From contig SJCO01000023.1 of NCBI GenBank assembly GCA_005217565.1, positions 1 through 64,000 on the forward strand: DNA of 64,000 nt, given 5' to 3'. This document shows, piece after piece, positions 51,213 to 61,264 of the stretch. Numbering within the stretch: the stretch's first letter is position 1; each line of letters starts with the position of its first letter. The position numbers and the translations under genes were made by a program. Under the pieces are notes generated by a model that saw nothing but the letters and a program-made list of their open reading frames with translations, was not told where the DNA came from and did not search any database. Source of the DNA: Puteibacter caeruleilacunae (lineage in GTDB: Bacteria > Bacteroidota > Bacteroidia > Bacteroidales > Prolixibacteraceae).

Positions 51213-51430
51213 TTATTCGTTCATTCCATTAGTTAGGGATAACAAATCTAATATTTTTTACTGAAACACTTGAGACATACTTCCAAATTTCCTTTCACAA
51301 AAGATCAATATTGACGAATTAATTCTTATCGAGAAGACCTCAAAAAGCAACGCATGACTTCAGTATTTTCATAACCTTTACTTTAAAGATCGAGGTACTA
51401 ATAATGCTAAATTCAACGAACAAATATGTC

Positions 51431-54400
51431 CTAGAATCTTAGATAGACTTGCATCCCTACACGTGATGGGATTGGATAGCGATTACCATTGTATCTTGCA
51501 AGTTCTGGATCAAAAATATCAACTTTATCCCAAACAAATAAGTCATAACCAGTAAGACTAACATCTATCGATCTAATCCCTGAAAGCTTCTTTAATTTCT
51601 TGGGTTTTATTCTATAGGTTACTCCTATTTCTTTCAACCGAATATAACGTGAATCTCCTAACCAAAAAGATGATCGCTTACTGTTATTCGCATTATGCCC
51701 ATATGTCAACCGAGGGTAAAGTACATTTTGTCTTTCTGTTGATTTATCTCCGGAATAAGAAGCAGGCGTCCACCTATTTGATTGCTTTGCTGCTATCGAC
51801 AGAACATTTCCTACTGGTCCCCCTTCAAATGGAGTATATCCATAACCTCCATAAAAAAAGTTCGATGTTCCTATTCCCTGAAAACGCATATTAACACTCA
51901 ATTTTTTATATCTCAATTCTGCGCCAAATCCATACATTAATCGAGGGAAAGGACTATAGCTTAAAGGAATCTTGTCGTCAGCGTTAATAACTCCATCACC
52001 ATTCACATCCATGTATTTGATATCACCTGGGCGCAATTTTCCAAACTGTGCAGGGCTTGACTCAATATCGTTCTCATCTAAAAATAAGCCAGCAGCCCTG
52101 TACCCACGCAGTGCATTCAATGGTTTGCCATTTAAATGTTGATATTCATATTTCGTAGCAGGCTGTTCCCAGGTTTTAACCTTGTTTGTTGAGTAGGTAA
52201 AATTACCTCGTACGGTAGCCGTTAGCTCTTTGGAAAATTTATGGGTATAGCTTACATTTCCATCCGCTCCATAACTCTCCATCGATCCAACATTTCCATA
52301 AGGCATATTTACTGCACCTACATAATCAGGTATTTGCTTTCGCTGCTGAAATATGCCATCCCGTATATCTTTAAAAAAATCAACAACAAAAGATAAACGG
52401 TTATCAAACATATTCGCCTCAACTCCCAGATCTATCTTGGTCGACTTTTCCCACTTCAGATTATCAGCACCAACAACTTCTTCTCCTAAACCACCTTCAT
52501 GGCCCCATGCACCATCTTTTCCCCCAACAATAGTAAGATAAGGAAAACGCTTGTCTGAGATTCGATCATTACCTACTTGCCCCCATGACAATCTAAGTTT
52601 AAAGTAATCTAGCCAAGTCAATTGATCTTTAATTGTTTGATAGCTTGTAGGAGTCCATCCTAGACCAATAGAAGGGAAGAAACCAAACTGTTTACCAGGC
52701 TTAAAATTCTCTGAACCTGTGTAACCAAAATTTAAATCCAGGTGATATGCATCGTTATAACTATAGGTAAAACGACTACTTAAACCTTGATATCTTTTAG
52801 GAATTGCATCCATTGAAGTCTTTGCATTCGATCTTTTTCTACTTGTCATGTAATAATAAATCAAACCACTAAATCGATGTACATCATCAATCACCCTCGA
52901 GTAATTTACACGGGCCTGCAATTCAGTTCTTCGATATTGGCTTTCATGTTTGCCATATTTCAAATGCTCTTTATTAACCATTTTAACAAGCTTCAAATCA
53001 CCATTAATTGAACGACCTGTTGCATAATAACAGTCAGGCATTTTTCTTCTGTACTCAGAAAAATAATTGTAAGTATATAAAGCCCCTTGCACCTTTGCAC
53101 TTAACCCTCTTATTAATGCATCTAAGTTTTGTGTTATGGCTAATGTCGATGTTGTTCTGTAAAAGTCCCAATTAGCATACCCGGTATAATTCAACAATAC
53201 ATACGGACTAATCATACTATCTTTTCCGTAGGCAGGAAATGCTCCATTGGAATAACGTAAGGGAACCGTTAATGGAGTTAAACGTGCCAATGACTGCCAC
53301 AGGTAATCCGTCGAAGTTAGTCCAGGAGTCTGATATCTTGAGATAAATCCATCAGTACCTAAATAGACCTTTGTTGTCTGAGTAATATTCATATCGAGAT
53401 TACTTCTGTAATTATAGGTAGTGTAACCATTCTTTTGCTTGTATCTACTATCAGATTCCTGATTGTAAATTGCTTCATCACTACTCATACCTACACTTAA
53501 GAAATAACGAGCGACAGATGTTCCACCGCGCGCAGAAAGATAAGCAGTCTTCTGCCATGAAAAATCCTTTAATATTTCGTTTTGCCAATTTACATTAGGA
53601 TAGAGATCGGGATCCATATTGTATTTGATCAAATCCATTTCTATTGGAGAATAAACAGGTTCGTTTCCCGAAACCACAGAAGCCTCATTTGCCATTTTAG
53701 CATATTGGGATGCATTTAAATAATCAGACTTACGTCTCAAAAATGATGCAGTAAGATTGGTTCGTGCCGTAAGGTTAATCTTTCCTTTCTTCCCTCGTTT
53801 TGTAGTAATAAGCACAACACCATTGGCACCTTTCATTCCATAAACCGCAGTAGCACTTGCATCTTTTAAAATAGAGAAGCTCTCAACATCGGCAGGATCC
53901 ACTTCATTTAAACTTCCTTCTAAACCGTCAATCAAAACAAGAGCTGTAGAGTTAGCCCCGAAGGTTCCAATTCCCCTGATCCAGAACTCACTATTATTTT
54001 TACCTGGCTCTCCGCTGTTAACGATTGTTATAATACCCGGCACAGTTCCTCCAATCATATTGGTCATATTCGTAGCCGGCACGTCTAACTCTGCCATCTG
54101 AACACTCGAAATTGCACCAACTACACTTACCCTTTTTTTCTTTCCCAAGCCAACAATAACCGTCTCTTCCAACTGACTCACACTTTGCTTCAGAACAACC
54201 TTTAGATTAGCCATTTTTTGGGTCACGATGTACTCATAACTATTATATCCAATATATGAAAATATCAAATGATCTGATAAACATATATCAGTAACACTGA
54301 ATTTTCCATCAACGTCAGTAACAACTCCTCGGTTTGTTCCTAAAATAGAAATAGTAACACCAGGCAGAGCCTCTCCAAAACTATCAATCACCTCCCCATA

Positions 54401-54742
54401 TATTTTTACCTGATCAATTTGCGAAGGAACATGAACTGGCTTCACTTCTTTCTTTCTTAGAATTATGATAGTCTTATCATCGATCTCATATTCATATCCT
54501 CTATTCGTCAAGTACTTTTTAAGAATTTGCTTTATATCAATCGACTTTTCATTGAAGGATAACTTCTCTTTTTTATTGAATAAATCTGAACGGTAAAGAA
54601 AAGAATACTCACTAATTTCTTCAAGTTGGTTTAGCAAATCTACCATATTGGCATCTTCCATCTGAAGACTGACTTTTTGCGCACGCACAGATGCAGTCAA
54701 CTGCAGAATTAACAACAGTAGAAATACCAATATAAATTTCAT
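51431..54742 (-). CDS. SusC-family transducer with STN domain, no SusD partner (locus 2)
   Basis: Starting at ATG 54742 gives 1103 residues: signal peptide (MKFILVFLLLLILQLTASVRAQ), STN domain (about 24-95, VSLQMEDANMVDLLNQLEEISEYSFLYRSDLF), regulatory-like domain (about 115-190), plug (about 200-310) and barrel ending GMQVYLRF. From the regulatory-like domain onward it is closely similar to the SusC-like protein at 44100. No SusD gene follows; the ECF gene begins 218 bp downstream. It is therefore the likely sensor of the locus while the STN-less paralogue is the importer. Confidence 0.93.
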   Translation of the reverse strand: MKFILVFLLLLILQLTASVRAQKVSLQMEDANMVDLLNQLEEISEYSFLYRSDLFNKKEKLSFNEKSIDIKQILKKYLTNRGYEYEIDDKTIIILRKKEVKPVHVPSQIDQVKIYGEVIDSFGEALPGVTISILGTNRGVVTDVDGKFSVTDICLSDHLIFSYIGYNSYEYIVTQKMANLKVVLKQSVSQLEETVIVGLGKKKRVSVVGAISSVQMAELDVPATNMTNMIGGTVPGIITIVNSGEPGKNNSEFWIRGIGTFGANSTALVLIDGLEGSLNEVDPADVESFSILKDASATAVYGMKGANGVVLITTKRGKKGKINLTARTNLTASFLRRKSDYLNASQYAKMANEASVVSGNEPVYSPIEMDLIKYNMDPDLYPNVNWQNEILKDFSWQKTAYLSARGGTSVARYFLSVGMSSDEAIYNQESDSRYKQKNGYTTYNYRSNLDMNITQTTKVYLGTDGFISRYQTPGLTSTDYLWQSLARLTPLTVPLRYSNGAFPAYGKDSMISPYVLLNYTGYANWDFYRTTSTLAITQNLDALIRGLSAKVQGALYTYNYFSEYRRKMPDCYYATGRSINGDLKLVKMVNKEHLKYGKHESQYRRTELQARVNYSRVIDDVHRFSGLIYYYMTSRKRSNAKTSMDAIPKRYQGLSSRFTYSYNDAYHLDLNFGYTGSENFKPGKQFGFFPSIGLGWTPTSYQTIKDQLTWLDYFKLRLSWGQVGNDRISDKRFPYLTIVGGKDGAWGHEGGLGEEVVGADNLKWEKSTKIDLGVEANMFDNRLSFVVDFFKDIRDGIFQQRKQIPDYVGAVNMPYGNVGSMESYGADGNVSYTHKFSKELTATVRGNFTYSTNKVKTWEQPATKYEYQHLNGKPLNALRGYRAAGLFLDENDIESSPAQFGKLRPGDIKYMDVNGDGVINADDKIPLSYSPFPRLMYGFGAELRYKKLSVNMRFQGIGTSNFFYGGYGYTPFEGGPVGNVLSIAAKQSNRWTPASYSGDKSTERQNVLYPRLTYGHNANNSKRSSFWLGDSRYIRLKEIGVTYRIKPKKLKKLSGIRSIDVSLTGYDLFVWDKVDIFDPELARYNGNRYPIPSRVGMQVYLRF

Positions 54743-54763
54743 ATGATTACTCAATATTACCAT

Positions 54764-55364
54764 TTACCATATGTATGCCACAAACAGCATCAGTGATTAT
54801 ACCGAGAATAATGAGATATGAAATCACTCTGTTGATTCAAACAGATGAGGTTACATTTTTCAATAAAATGAGGATAGAAAGTGTTTTTATTTCCGCACAT
54901 CTTAAGTTTAGTTTAGGTAATTCTTATTGTTCGTTTTTCTTTGACAACCTGGTTAACATACAGGTTCACCAAAGCTTTTAAACACAGCATAACACTGCAG
55001 TGAACGTTAATTTTCAGCTTAGTTGTTGGGATATTTTCTCGGGGTACCTTCTCTTTTTCTGAACCTTACAAAGGCGAACCACCACCACACGCACAATGCA
55101 AAGAAATAAAGAGATTGCCAACAAATATAATGAATTAGTTATAACTTCTGATATATATCACACTCACTAACGTTGATAATAAAGGAAGTAGATACTCATA
55201 ATGATCGCAAAAATCTCAACAACAGTGCGTCATTAACGATAATAGCAGAATCTGTAAGATTGATTATTTAGAAATAATATTGGGGTGATATAAAGAAAGG
55301 CCGACACATCATCAAGATGTGAACAGCCTTTTCTTTTCTATTGCGCAAAAAACTTTTTTACGAA
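54764..55364. other. 600-bp gap before the STN-bearing SusC-like gene
   Basis: I see no gene. Dyads that may matter are AGTGATT (54792-54798) with AATCACT (54822-54828), and AACCTG (54946-54951) with CAGGTT (54961-54966), both upstream of the susC-like start, and the phoR terminator at 55299-55340. No exact TAnnTTTG box was found. Confidence 0.4.
55299..55340 (-). terminator. Terminator of the pst-pho operon
   Basis: AAAGGC near 55300 pairs with GCCTTT near 55329, with inner ACATC/GATGT pairing. On the minus strand it lies about 25 bases after the phoR stop and is followed by a T-containing stretch. Confidence 0.6.
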
Positions 55365-57137
55365 TTAGGACTCATACTTGAGTAATGAAAAGATAAACTC
55401 TACTCCTCCCTCTGATCTATTACGTACAGAGATCTCTCCTTTCTGTAAACTTATAGCATTTTTTACAATGGCCAATCCCAATCCAGTTCCACCTAATTTT
55501 CTTGATCGTCCTTTATCAATTCTATAGAATCGCTCAAAGATTCGAGGTAGATGTTCTGCAGGAATACCAATACCCGTATCTGAGAATGAGAAGTAATAAT
55601 AGTTCTCATCTTCATGGTAATTCTTCAGTGCTATTTTAATATCAGTTCCAGCATAGTTCAGGGCATTCTCCATTAAATTCTGCAACACTGATAACACAAG
55701 TGAGCGACTACCATTCACATTCACTCCAGCATCAACATCCAACTTTATCTTGACATTTTTATTTTCTATCTCATGCTTAAAGTTATCAACAATCTCGTCG
55801 GCAATTTCCTTAACATTAACCTTCTCGAAAGAGAAGTGCTCTCCGTCCTCATCAATCTTATTCAGCACTACAATGTCGTTAATAAGATCAGTCAATCGAT
55901 TCGCTTGGTTATTGGCCTTCTCTATAAAATATTTTTGTTTATCGAAATCGACCTCATCATTATTCAAGATGGTCTCAAGATACCCTTTAACAGAAGCAAC
56001 TGGAGTCTTTAACTCATGAGCAATATTAGAAGTCATTTGTTGCTTAATCAAGCGTCTCTTTTCTAATTTTGTGACATCAGTTATAATTACTTCAAAACTA
56101 CGATCAGGGAAAATAATGCACTGAATATTGAAGTACTTCGACTGTTTAAATACAGTTCTTTCCATCATTGGTAAATCATTCGAACTTATATCTCCATCAG
56201 CTAATGTTTCATCTATAAATTCATTAAACTCATGAAACTCTTTGATCTCAAAGATATGTTCTGCTGTAATTGAAGAATGCTCGGCAATAATATTTACGAA
56301 CTGAATAAAATGATTATTGGTCAAAATCTTTTTACGCTCAACCGAGAAGAAAGCAACTCCCTCGTTTAATGCTTGTAAATGATTGATTAGTTTATCTCTT
56401 TCCTGACCTAGCTCATCTTTTGTACTTTTTAGGTCCTGATACATCTTTATAATCTGGTGACTAATTACACCTAACTCATTATTTGGGAAAGAAATATTAG
56501 CATCTATTTTATCTTGACGACGTACTTTTACTGCAAAATCTTTTAAAGTGGTAATAGCATCTCCAAACTTCCGTGTTACAAATGCCAGGACTATCCAAAC
56601 ACCTAAAAACAGAGCAAGCATGAATACCAAGAACATACTCTCTCCCTTTAAGAAATTTTCAACAGCTACATCATAAACCATTGCAGTACGCACGAAGTAG
56701 CGATTGTAAAACCTGGCATAGTAATAATAATCATTACCCGTGGTTGCTGATTGACGTATATCTGCTCCGAACTCTGAAAATAGTGCCTCCTTAACTTCGG
56801 GACGACTCTTATGGTTCTCCATTGTAGAAACGTCCTTCACAGAGCTATCATACTTCACCTTACCATCCATATCGATTATGGTGATGCGGATGTCATCTTT
56901 TTTAAGTAGTGTTTTTAGTGAGTCAACCGCAATAAAATTGCCTTGCTCCACGAGATTATTTCCTTCGATATACTGATTGGTAATCTCCGTAATATTATCT
57001 AGTGTATTTTCCAGTTGCTCAGTTCGATACTTTTTTTCTCGAGAGAATTGGAATAAAACTACAGCCACTGTAAATATCGCAAATACAGCTGTGTAATATA
57101 AAAATAGCTTTCTTTGATAGGTGTTTCTGCTCACCAT
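55365..57137 (-). CDS. phoR: Phosphate-regulon sensor histidine kinase
   Basis: The 590-residue protein has a TM helix (about 10-30), an extracytoplasmic domain (about 31-165), a second TM (about 168-188), HAMP-like and PAS-like regions (about 190-355), a HisKA domain with the phosphoacceptor His in SNIAHELKTPVASVKGY (about residue 374), and HATPase_c (N box NLMENALNYA, G1 DTGIGIP, G2 GGTGLGLAIV). It should phosphorylate PhoB when phosphate is scarce, with PhoU and the Pst transporter signalling sufficiency. The gene follows phoB by 21 bp at the end of the operon. Confidence 0.93.
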   Translation of the reverse strand: MVSRNTYQRKLFLYYTAVFAIFTVAVVLFQFSREKKYRTEQLENTLDNITEITNQYIEGNNLVEQGNFIAVDSLKTLLKKDDIRITIIDMDGKVKYDSSVKDVSTMENHKSRPEVKEALFSEFGADIRQSATTGNDYYYYARFYNRYFVRTAMVYDVAVENFLKGESMFLVFMLALFLGVWIVLAFVTRKFGDAITTLKDFAVKVRRQDKIDANISFPNNELGVISHQIIKMYQDLKSTKDELGQERDKLINHLQALNEGVAFFSVERKKILTNNHFIQFVNIIAEHSSITAEHIFEIKEFHEFNEFIDETLADGDISSNDLPMMERTVFKQSKYFNIQCIIFPDRSFEVIITDVTKLEKRRLIKQQMTSNIAHELKTPVASVKGYLETILNNDEVDFDKQKYFIEKANNQANRLTDLINDIVVLNKIDEDGEHFSFEKVNVKEIADEIVDNFKHEIENKNVKIKLDVDAGVNVNGSRSLVLSVLQNLMENALNYAGTDIKIALKNYHEDENYYYFSFSDTGIGIPAEHLPRIFERFYRIDKGRSRKLGGTGLGLAIVKNAISLQKGEISVRNRSEGGVEFIFSLLKYES

Positions 57138-57158
57138 CTTAATTGATTTTTTTGGTTT

Positions 57159-57848
57159 TTAATCTATTTCCAGGAAATATCCATATCCCGGACGGTTTTT
57201 TAGGCATTTACCGTAGCTGCCAATTTTCTTACGCAATCGCGTTATATTTACATCTACAGTTCTTTCTGTTACAATTACATCATCACTCCATATTCTATTC
57301 AGAATATCCTCTCGGGAAAAGATACGCCCCTGATTTTCGATGAACATCCTTAAGATTTCTAACTCTTTCTTTGTAAGATCAATCTTCTCCTTTCCAATTA
57401 CTACTCTTTTCTTATCAAGATCAAGCTTCAATTCACCTAATTGAATATCGCCCTCTTCTTTCATCTGTTTCGCACCAAACCTTCGTAATACAGCTTTAAC
57501 CCGAGCTGTTAATTCCTTGATAGAAAAAGGTTTTGCCATATAATCATCGGCGCCTAAATTAAATCCTGTTAATAGGTCATTCTCAGTATCTTTTGCTGTC
57601 AGAAATACAATCGGTACTGTAAGCTTTAACTCCTTTCTCACCTTTTCAGCCATTTTGAATCCAGACATCTTGCCCATCATCACATCCAGTAAAAGCAAAT
57701 CATACTTTTCTAACCTTTTTGTTAATGCTTCTTCTGCAGAATAGGCTACATCTATATCAAAGCCCTCACTTTCAAGGTTAAATTGTAAAATCTCACATAA
57801 ATCCTCCTCGTCGTCAACGACAAGAATTCTTTTTTTAGGATCACTCAT
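57159..57848 (-). CDS. phoB: Phosphate-regulon response regulator, OmpR/PhoB type
   Basis: The 229-residue protein has a receiver domain (acidic VVDDEED, phosphoacceptor Asp55 in LLLLDVMMG, Lys in YMAKPFS) and an OmpR-type winged helix (about 130-228, LTKKELEILRMFIENQGRIFSREDILNRIW, RTVDVNITRLRKKIG). PhoB binds direct repeats with 11-bp spacing; an array of this kind lies at 63434-63495 before this operon, suggesting autoregulation. Confidence 0.94.
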   Translation of the reverse strand: MSDPKKRILVVDDEEDLCEILQFNLESEGFDIDVAYSAEEALTKRLEKYDLLLLDVMMGKMSGFKMAEKVRKELKLTVPIVFLTAKDTENDLLTGFNLGADDYMAKPFSIKELTARVKAVLRRFGAKQMKEEGDIQLGELKLDLDKKRVVIGKEKIDLTKKELEILRMFIENQGRIFSREDILNRIWSDDVIVTERTVDVNITRLRKKIGSYGKCLKNRPGYGYFLEID

Positions 57849-57892
57849 GATTATTTTATTTCAGGATTTAACAAGCCCTCCTTATACAGTTT

Positions 57893-58600
57893 CTACTTCT
57901 TTGGCACTTCGTCCTCCGACTTAATATCTTTATGTCTTAAATCGGTTCCTTCCAAAGAATAAATTGATGCTTCTGCAATATTGGTTGCATGATCAGCAAT
58001 ACGTTCGATATCAGATATCACACCATGAAGGTTAATGAAACTAAGCAGCATTCTTTGGGTCTCCTTGTTGTAATCACCCTTAGAAATATTCTTCTTCAAT
58101 AGTTTCCTATTCATTTCATTAACCACCACGTCATTTTTTATAGTCCATATGGCGTACTCCTTATCTTCATTCGTAAAAGAAATCAAGGCTTTCTCAACCA
58201 TATTAACGCTTGATATCAACATATTTGATATCACATCAGCAAGACCTGCATAAATATCGGGTTCTTTAATTTTCCCTATAAAATTAACAATATTGTAAAT
58301 CAAGTCACCAATACGCTCCAAATTTATGGTCATACGGTAGCATGCCATCAATTTTCTAAGATCAGAAGCCATAGGGTGATGAAGAGATATTGTATTCACA
58401 ATCTTATCACTTATTTTTACCTCTAGCTTGTCGAGTTTGGCCTCATTCTTTTTAATCTCTGCAACAATATCTTGAGGTAATTCTACTTTTCCAGTATTAA
58501 CAACTGTCTCTAATAGATCAAGCTGATGAAGAATCAGATTCGCAAATTCTGAAAAATTCTTCATGATATCCTGTATTGCACTTTCCTTCTTAACGTACAT
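57893..58600 (-). CDS. phoU: Phosphate-signalling protein PhoU
   Basis: The 235-residue protein has the two three-helix bundles of PhoU with the repeated metal-binding-type motif, seen as HPMASDLRKLMACYRMTINLERIGDLIYNI and ISDIERIADHATNIAEAS. PhoU links the Pst transporter to PhoR and represses Pho genes when phosphate is abundant. Gaps of 44-45 bp connect it to pstB and phoB. Confidence 0.93.
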   Translation of the reverse strand: MYVKKESAIQDIMKNFSEFANLILHQLDLLETVVNTGKVELPQDIVAEIKKNEAKLDKLEVKISDKIVNTISLHHPMASDLRKLMACYRMTINLERIGDLIYNIVNFIGKIKEPDIYAGLADVISNMLISSVNMVEKALISFTNEDKEYAIWTIKNDVVVNEMNRKLLKKNISKGDYNKETQRMLLSFINLHGVISDIERIADHATNIAEASIYSLEGTDLRHKDIKSEDEVPKK

Positions 58601-58645
58601 GAGTTCTTTATTTTATCAAATTCATTAATTCAGTTCTAAGCTCTA

Positions 58646-59464
58646 TTAACCAAATTTTCCGGTTAGATAACCTTCTGTTCTTGAATCACGAGGATTGGTA
58701 AACATCACTTTTGTTTTATCATATTCAACTAGTTCTCCAAGATACATGAACATCGAATAATCTGAAATTCGAGCCGCTTGCGACATGTTATGCGTTACTA
58801 AAACGATGGTATAATCCTTTTTAAGTTCCACCAACAGATCTTCTACTTTCGCTGTGGCCACAGGATCTAAAGCAGATGTAGGTTCATCCAACAAGATTAC
58901 CTCAGGCTGAAATGCTAATGCTCGGGCAATACACAATCTTTGCTGCTGTCCTCCTGACAGAAACGTCCCTTTTTTCATTAAAGAATCCTTCACCTCATCC
59001 CATAAAGCCACATTTCTCAACGATCGCTCTACGATCTCATCACGTTCAGCTCTTTTTAATTTGATTCCATTTAGCTTGTATCCGGCAATCACATTATCAT
59101 ATATACTCATCGTTGGAAAAGGATTCGGCCTTTGGAATACCATTCCGATCTTACGACGAAGTTTGATAGTCGACATCTTCAAAATATCGTCATCATGTAA
59201 GTTAATTTTACCTTCTGTGACTATATCCGGATACAATTCATGCATACGATTAATGGCACGTAACAACGTACTTTTACCACAACCCGAAGGTCCCATAATC
59301 GCTGTAATTGCGTTTTTCTTAATATCGGCATTTACATGCTTTACCGCATATTTATCTTTATTGTAAGCAATGGATAAATCCTGTATCGATAAAACAGGAT
59401 TCTTAATATCCACAATTCTCTCTTCCATCTTCACTTGTTTTTCAGCCATCGCAACCGTTGTCAT
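58646..59464 (-). CDS. pstB: Phosphate ABC transporter ATP-binding protein
   Basis: The 272-residue protein has Walker A ([17 protein letters not shown]), Q-loop ([10 protein letters not shown], the PstB-specific form), signature [16 protein letters not shown] and Walker [14 protein letters not shown]. It powers phosphate import through PstAC. The N-terminal extension before [10 protein letters not shown] is about 25 residues, and later Met codons (residues 6 and 13) are alternative starts. Spacing to pstA is 10 bp. Confidence 0.97.
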   Translation of the reverse strand: MTTVAMAEKQVKMEERIVDIKNPVLSIQDLSIAYNKDKYAVKHVNADIKKNAITAIMGPSGCGKSTLLRAINRMHELYPDIVTEGKINLHDDDILKMSTIKLRRKIGMVFQRPNPFPTMSIYDNVIAGYKLNGIKLKRAERDEIVERSLRNVALWDEVKDSLMKKGTFLSGGQQQRLCIARALAFQPEVILLDEPTSALDPVATAKVEDLLVELKKDYTIVLVTHNMSQAARISDYSMFMYLGELVEYDKTKVMFTNPRDSRTEGYLTGKFG

Positions 59465-59474
59465 AATTTCAAGT

Positions 59475-60368
59475 CTAAATTGTTCTCCGCTTAGCAGCGA
59501 TACGTTTTGATATGATATTCAGCGTCAATACAAAGCCCATCAAGAACAATGATGAACTCCAGATAAGATCAACCATATTGGGATCATTATAGAACTCCCA
59601 AATAAGTAATGGCACTGCACTGGTTGGTTTAGCGATATTCATATTTACTACCGGGCTTCCTAATGTTGTAAGCATTAAAGGAGCTGTTTCACCAATGATT
59701 CTTGATATTGCAAGTAAAATCCCAGTCATTAGACCACTAAAACCTGTTGGGATTAGTACACGCAATATTATTTTATAATAAGGAACACCCAGCGCTAAAC
59801 CGGCCTCCTTTATCGAGGTTGGAATCATTTTCATTGTTTCTTCCGTTGATCGAATAATCAACGGAAGCATCATAATACATAACGACACACTTCCTGCCAA
59901 AGCAGAGAATCCAGTCGTTACATGCTTTACTATCCATAAATATGAAATCAGACCTAATACAATTGAAGGCACTCCTTGCAATACATCTGCAATACTTCTA
60001 ATTAATCCGGCATAACGCTTCGCCTGATTTTCATACAGATAAATTCCGATAATAACACCTAATGGAATAGCCATTACGGAAGCTAAAACCACCACCAATA
60101 AACTACCTGTAATTCCATTCAATATTCCACCAGGTATAATCTCTCCCTGAGATACGGCCATCATGGCCTCAAATGTATCTGGAGTTGTTTGAGTAAAAAA
60201 GTTAAAATTAAACTGTCGAAATCCTTTTACTACCAACTTTCCAATAATCATAACAATAGGAGAGATGGTAACAACCGACATAACAACAATGAACCAGAAA
60301 AAGATACGATCCTTTAATTTTCTGTAACTGGAATTATCCTGATTTGCTAATTCTATTTGTGCTTTCAT
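59475..60368 (-). CDS. pstA: Phosphate ABC transporter permease PstA
   Basis: The 297-residue protein has six membrane helices, starting at about residue 24, and the permease EAA loop ([22 protein letters not shown]). It forms the channel with Pst[18 protein letters not shown] periplasmic segment follows the first helix, typical for PstA. It ends 10 bp before pstB and begins 15 bp after pstC. Confidence 0.95.
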   Translation of the reverse strand: MKAQIELANQDNSSYRKLKDRIFFWFIVVMSVVTISPIVMIIGKLVVKGFRQFNFNFFTQTTPDTFEAMMAVSQGEIIPGGILNGITGSLLVVVLASVMAIPLGVIIGIYLYENQAKRYAGLIRSIADVLQGVPSIVLGLISYLWIVKHVTTGFSALAGSVSLCIMMLPLIIRSTEETMKMIPTSIKEAGLALGVPYYKIILRVLIPTGFSGLMTGILLAISRIIGETAPLMLTTLGSPVVNMNIAKPTSAVPLLIWEFYNDPNMVDLIWSSSLFLMGFVLTLNIISKRIAAKRRTI

Positions 60369-60383
60369 AACTAATCTAATTTA

Positions 60384-61235
60384 TCAGGAGAATTTCTTGA
60401 TTATTATTTTTCCAATCCAGTTCACCAAAGCAGTAATGATAAACAGTAATAGGCCGATACCAATTAAGGCACTCAACTTTAATCCATCTGCTTCTCCAAA
60501 CTGATTTGCAATCACACTGGCCATTGTATTACCTGTTCCAAACAAGCTATCTGGAACAACGTTTGAATTACCAATTAACATTGTTACAGCCATCGTCTCA
60601 CCTAATGCCCGACCAAATGCAAGAATATAACTAGCCACAATACCTGAACGTGCATTAGGCAAAATCACCGTAAACACAACCTCCATTCTGGTTGCACCCA
60701 GTGAATAGGCTGCCTCTTTGAGTTCGTTAGGTACCATTGAAATAATTTCATTACTCAACGATGTTGCGTAAGGAATAATCATTATGGCAAGAATAATTCC
60801 TGAAGTAAAAACTCCATATCCCTGAGGACTTAGTCCTAGCTCCATGATGATTGGTCGCAGTGTGTAAAATCCCCATAATCCATATACAATAGAAGGAACA
60901 CCTGCCAGAAGATCAACCATAGAACTGATTACAGAGGCAACAGCCGATTTTCTAAAATACTCACCTATAAATAATGAAGTAGAGAAAGCCATAGGTAAAC
61001 AAATGACAATAGCCAGAATCGATGTAATCAATGTCCCGGCAATAAATGGCAATGCACCATAATTCTCTCTTCCTTCCGTTGGATCCCACTCATTGGAGAA
61101 CACAAATCCTAAACCAAACTCTTTAAACACAGGTATGGCTCCCATGATCAATGAGAAAACCATACCTGCAGCTGTTAATAAGATGATTAAAGAGGCTGCA
61201 AAAAGAATTTGCTTTGTAACTTTATCACTCTTCAT
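60384..61235 (-). CDS. pstC: Phosphate ABC transporter permease PstC
   Basis: The 283-residue protein has six membrane helices and the EAA loop (LKEAAYSLGATRMEVVFTVILP). The early FGLGFVFSNEWDPTEGRENYGALPFI periplasmic segment is characteristic of PstC. It forms the inner-membrane channel with PstA; it lies 29 bp after pstS. Confidence 0.95.
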   Translation of the reverse strand: MKSDKVTKQILFAASLIILLTAAGMVFSLIMGAIPVFKEFGLGFVFSNEWDPTEGRENYGALPFIAGTLITSILAIVICLPMAFSTSLFIGEYFRKSAVASVISSMVDLLAGVPSIVYGLWGFYTLRPIIMELGLSPQGYGVFTSGIILAIMIIPYATSLSNEIISMVPNELKEAAYSLGATRMEVVFTVILPNARSGIVASYILAFGRALGETMAVTMLIGNSNVVPDSLFGTGNTMASVIANQFGEADGLKLSALIGIGLLLFIITALVNWIGKIIIKKFS

Positions 61236-61264
61236 CTATAATTCAGTCCTAATATATTTAACGC

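Noticed and set aside
54775-54981. Short plus-strand frame in the gap before the STN-bearing SusC-like gene
   Set aside because: There is no recognisable protein feature or start signal; the region has dyads more consistent with regulatory DNA.
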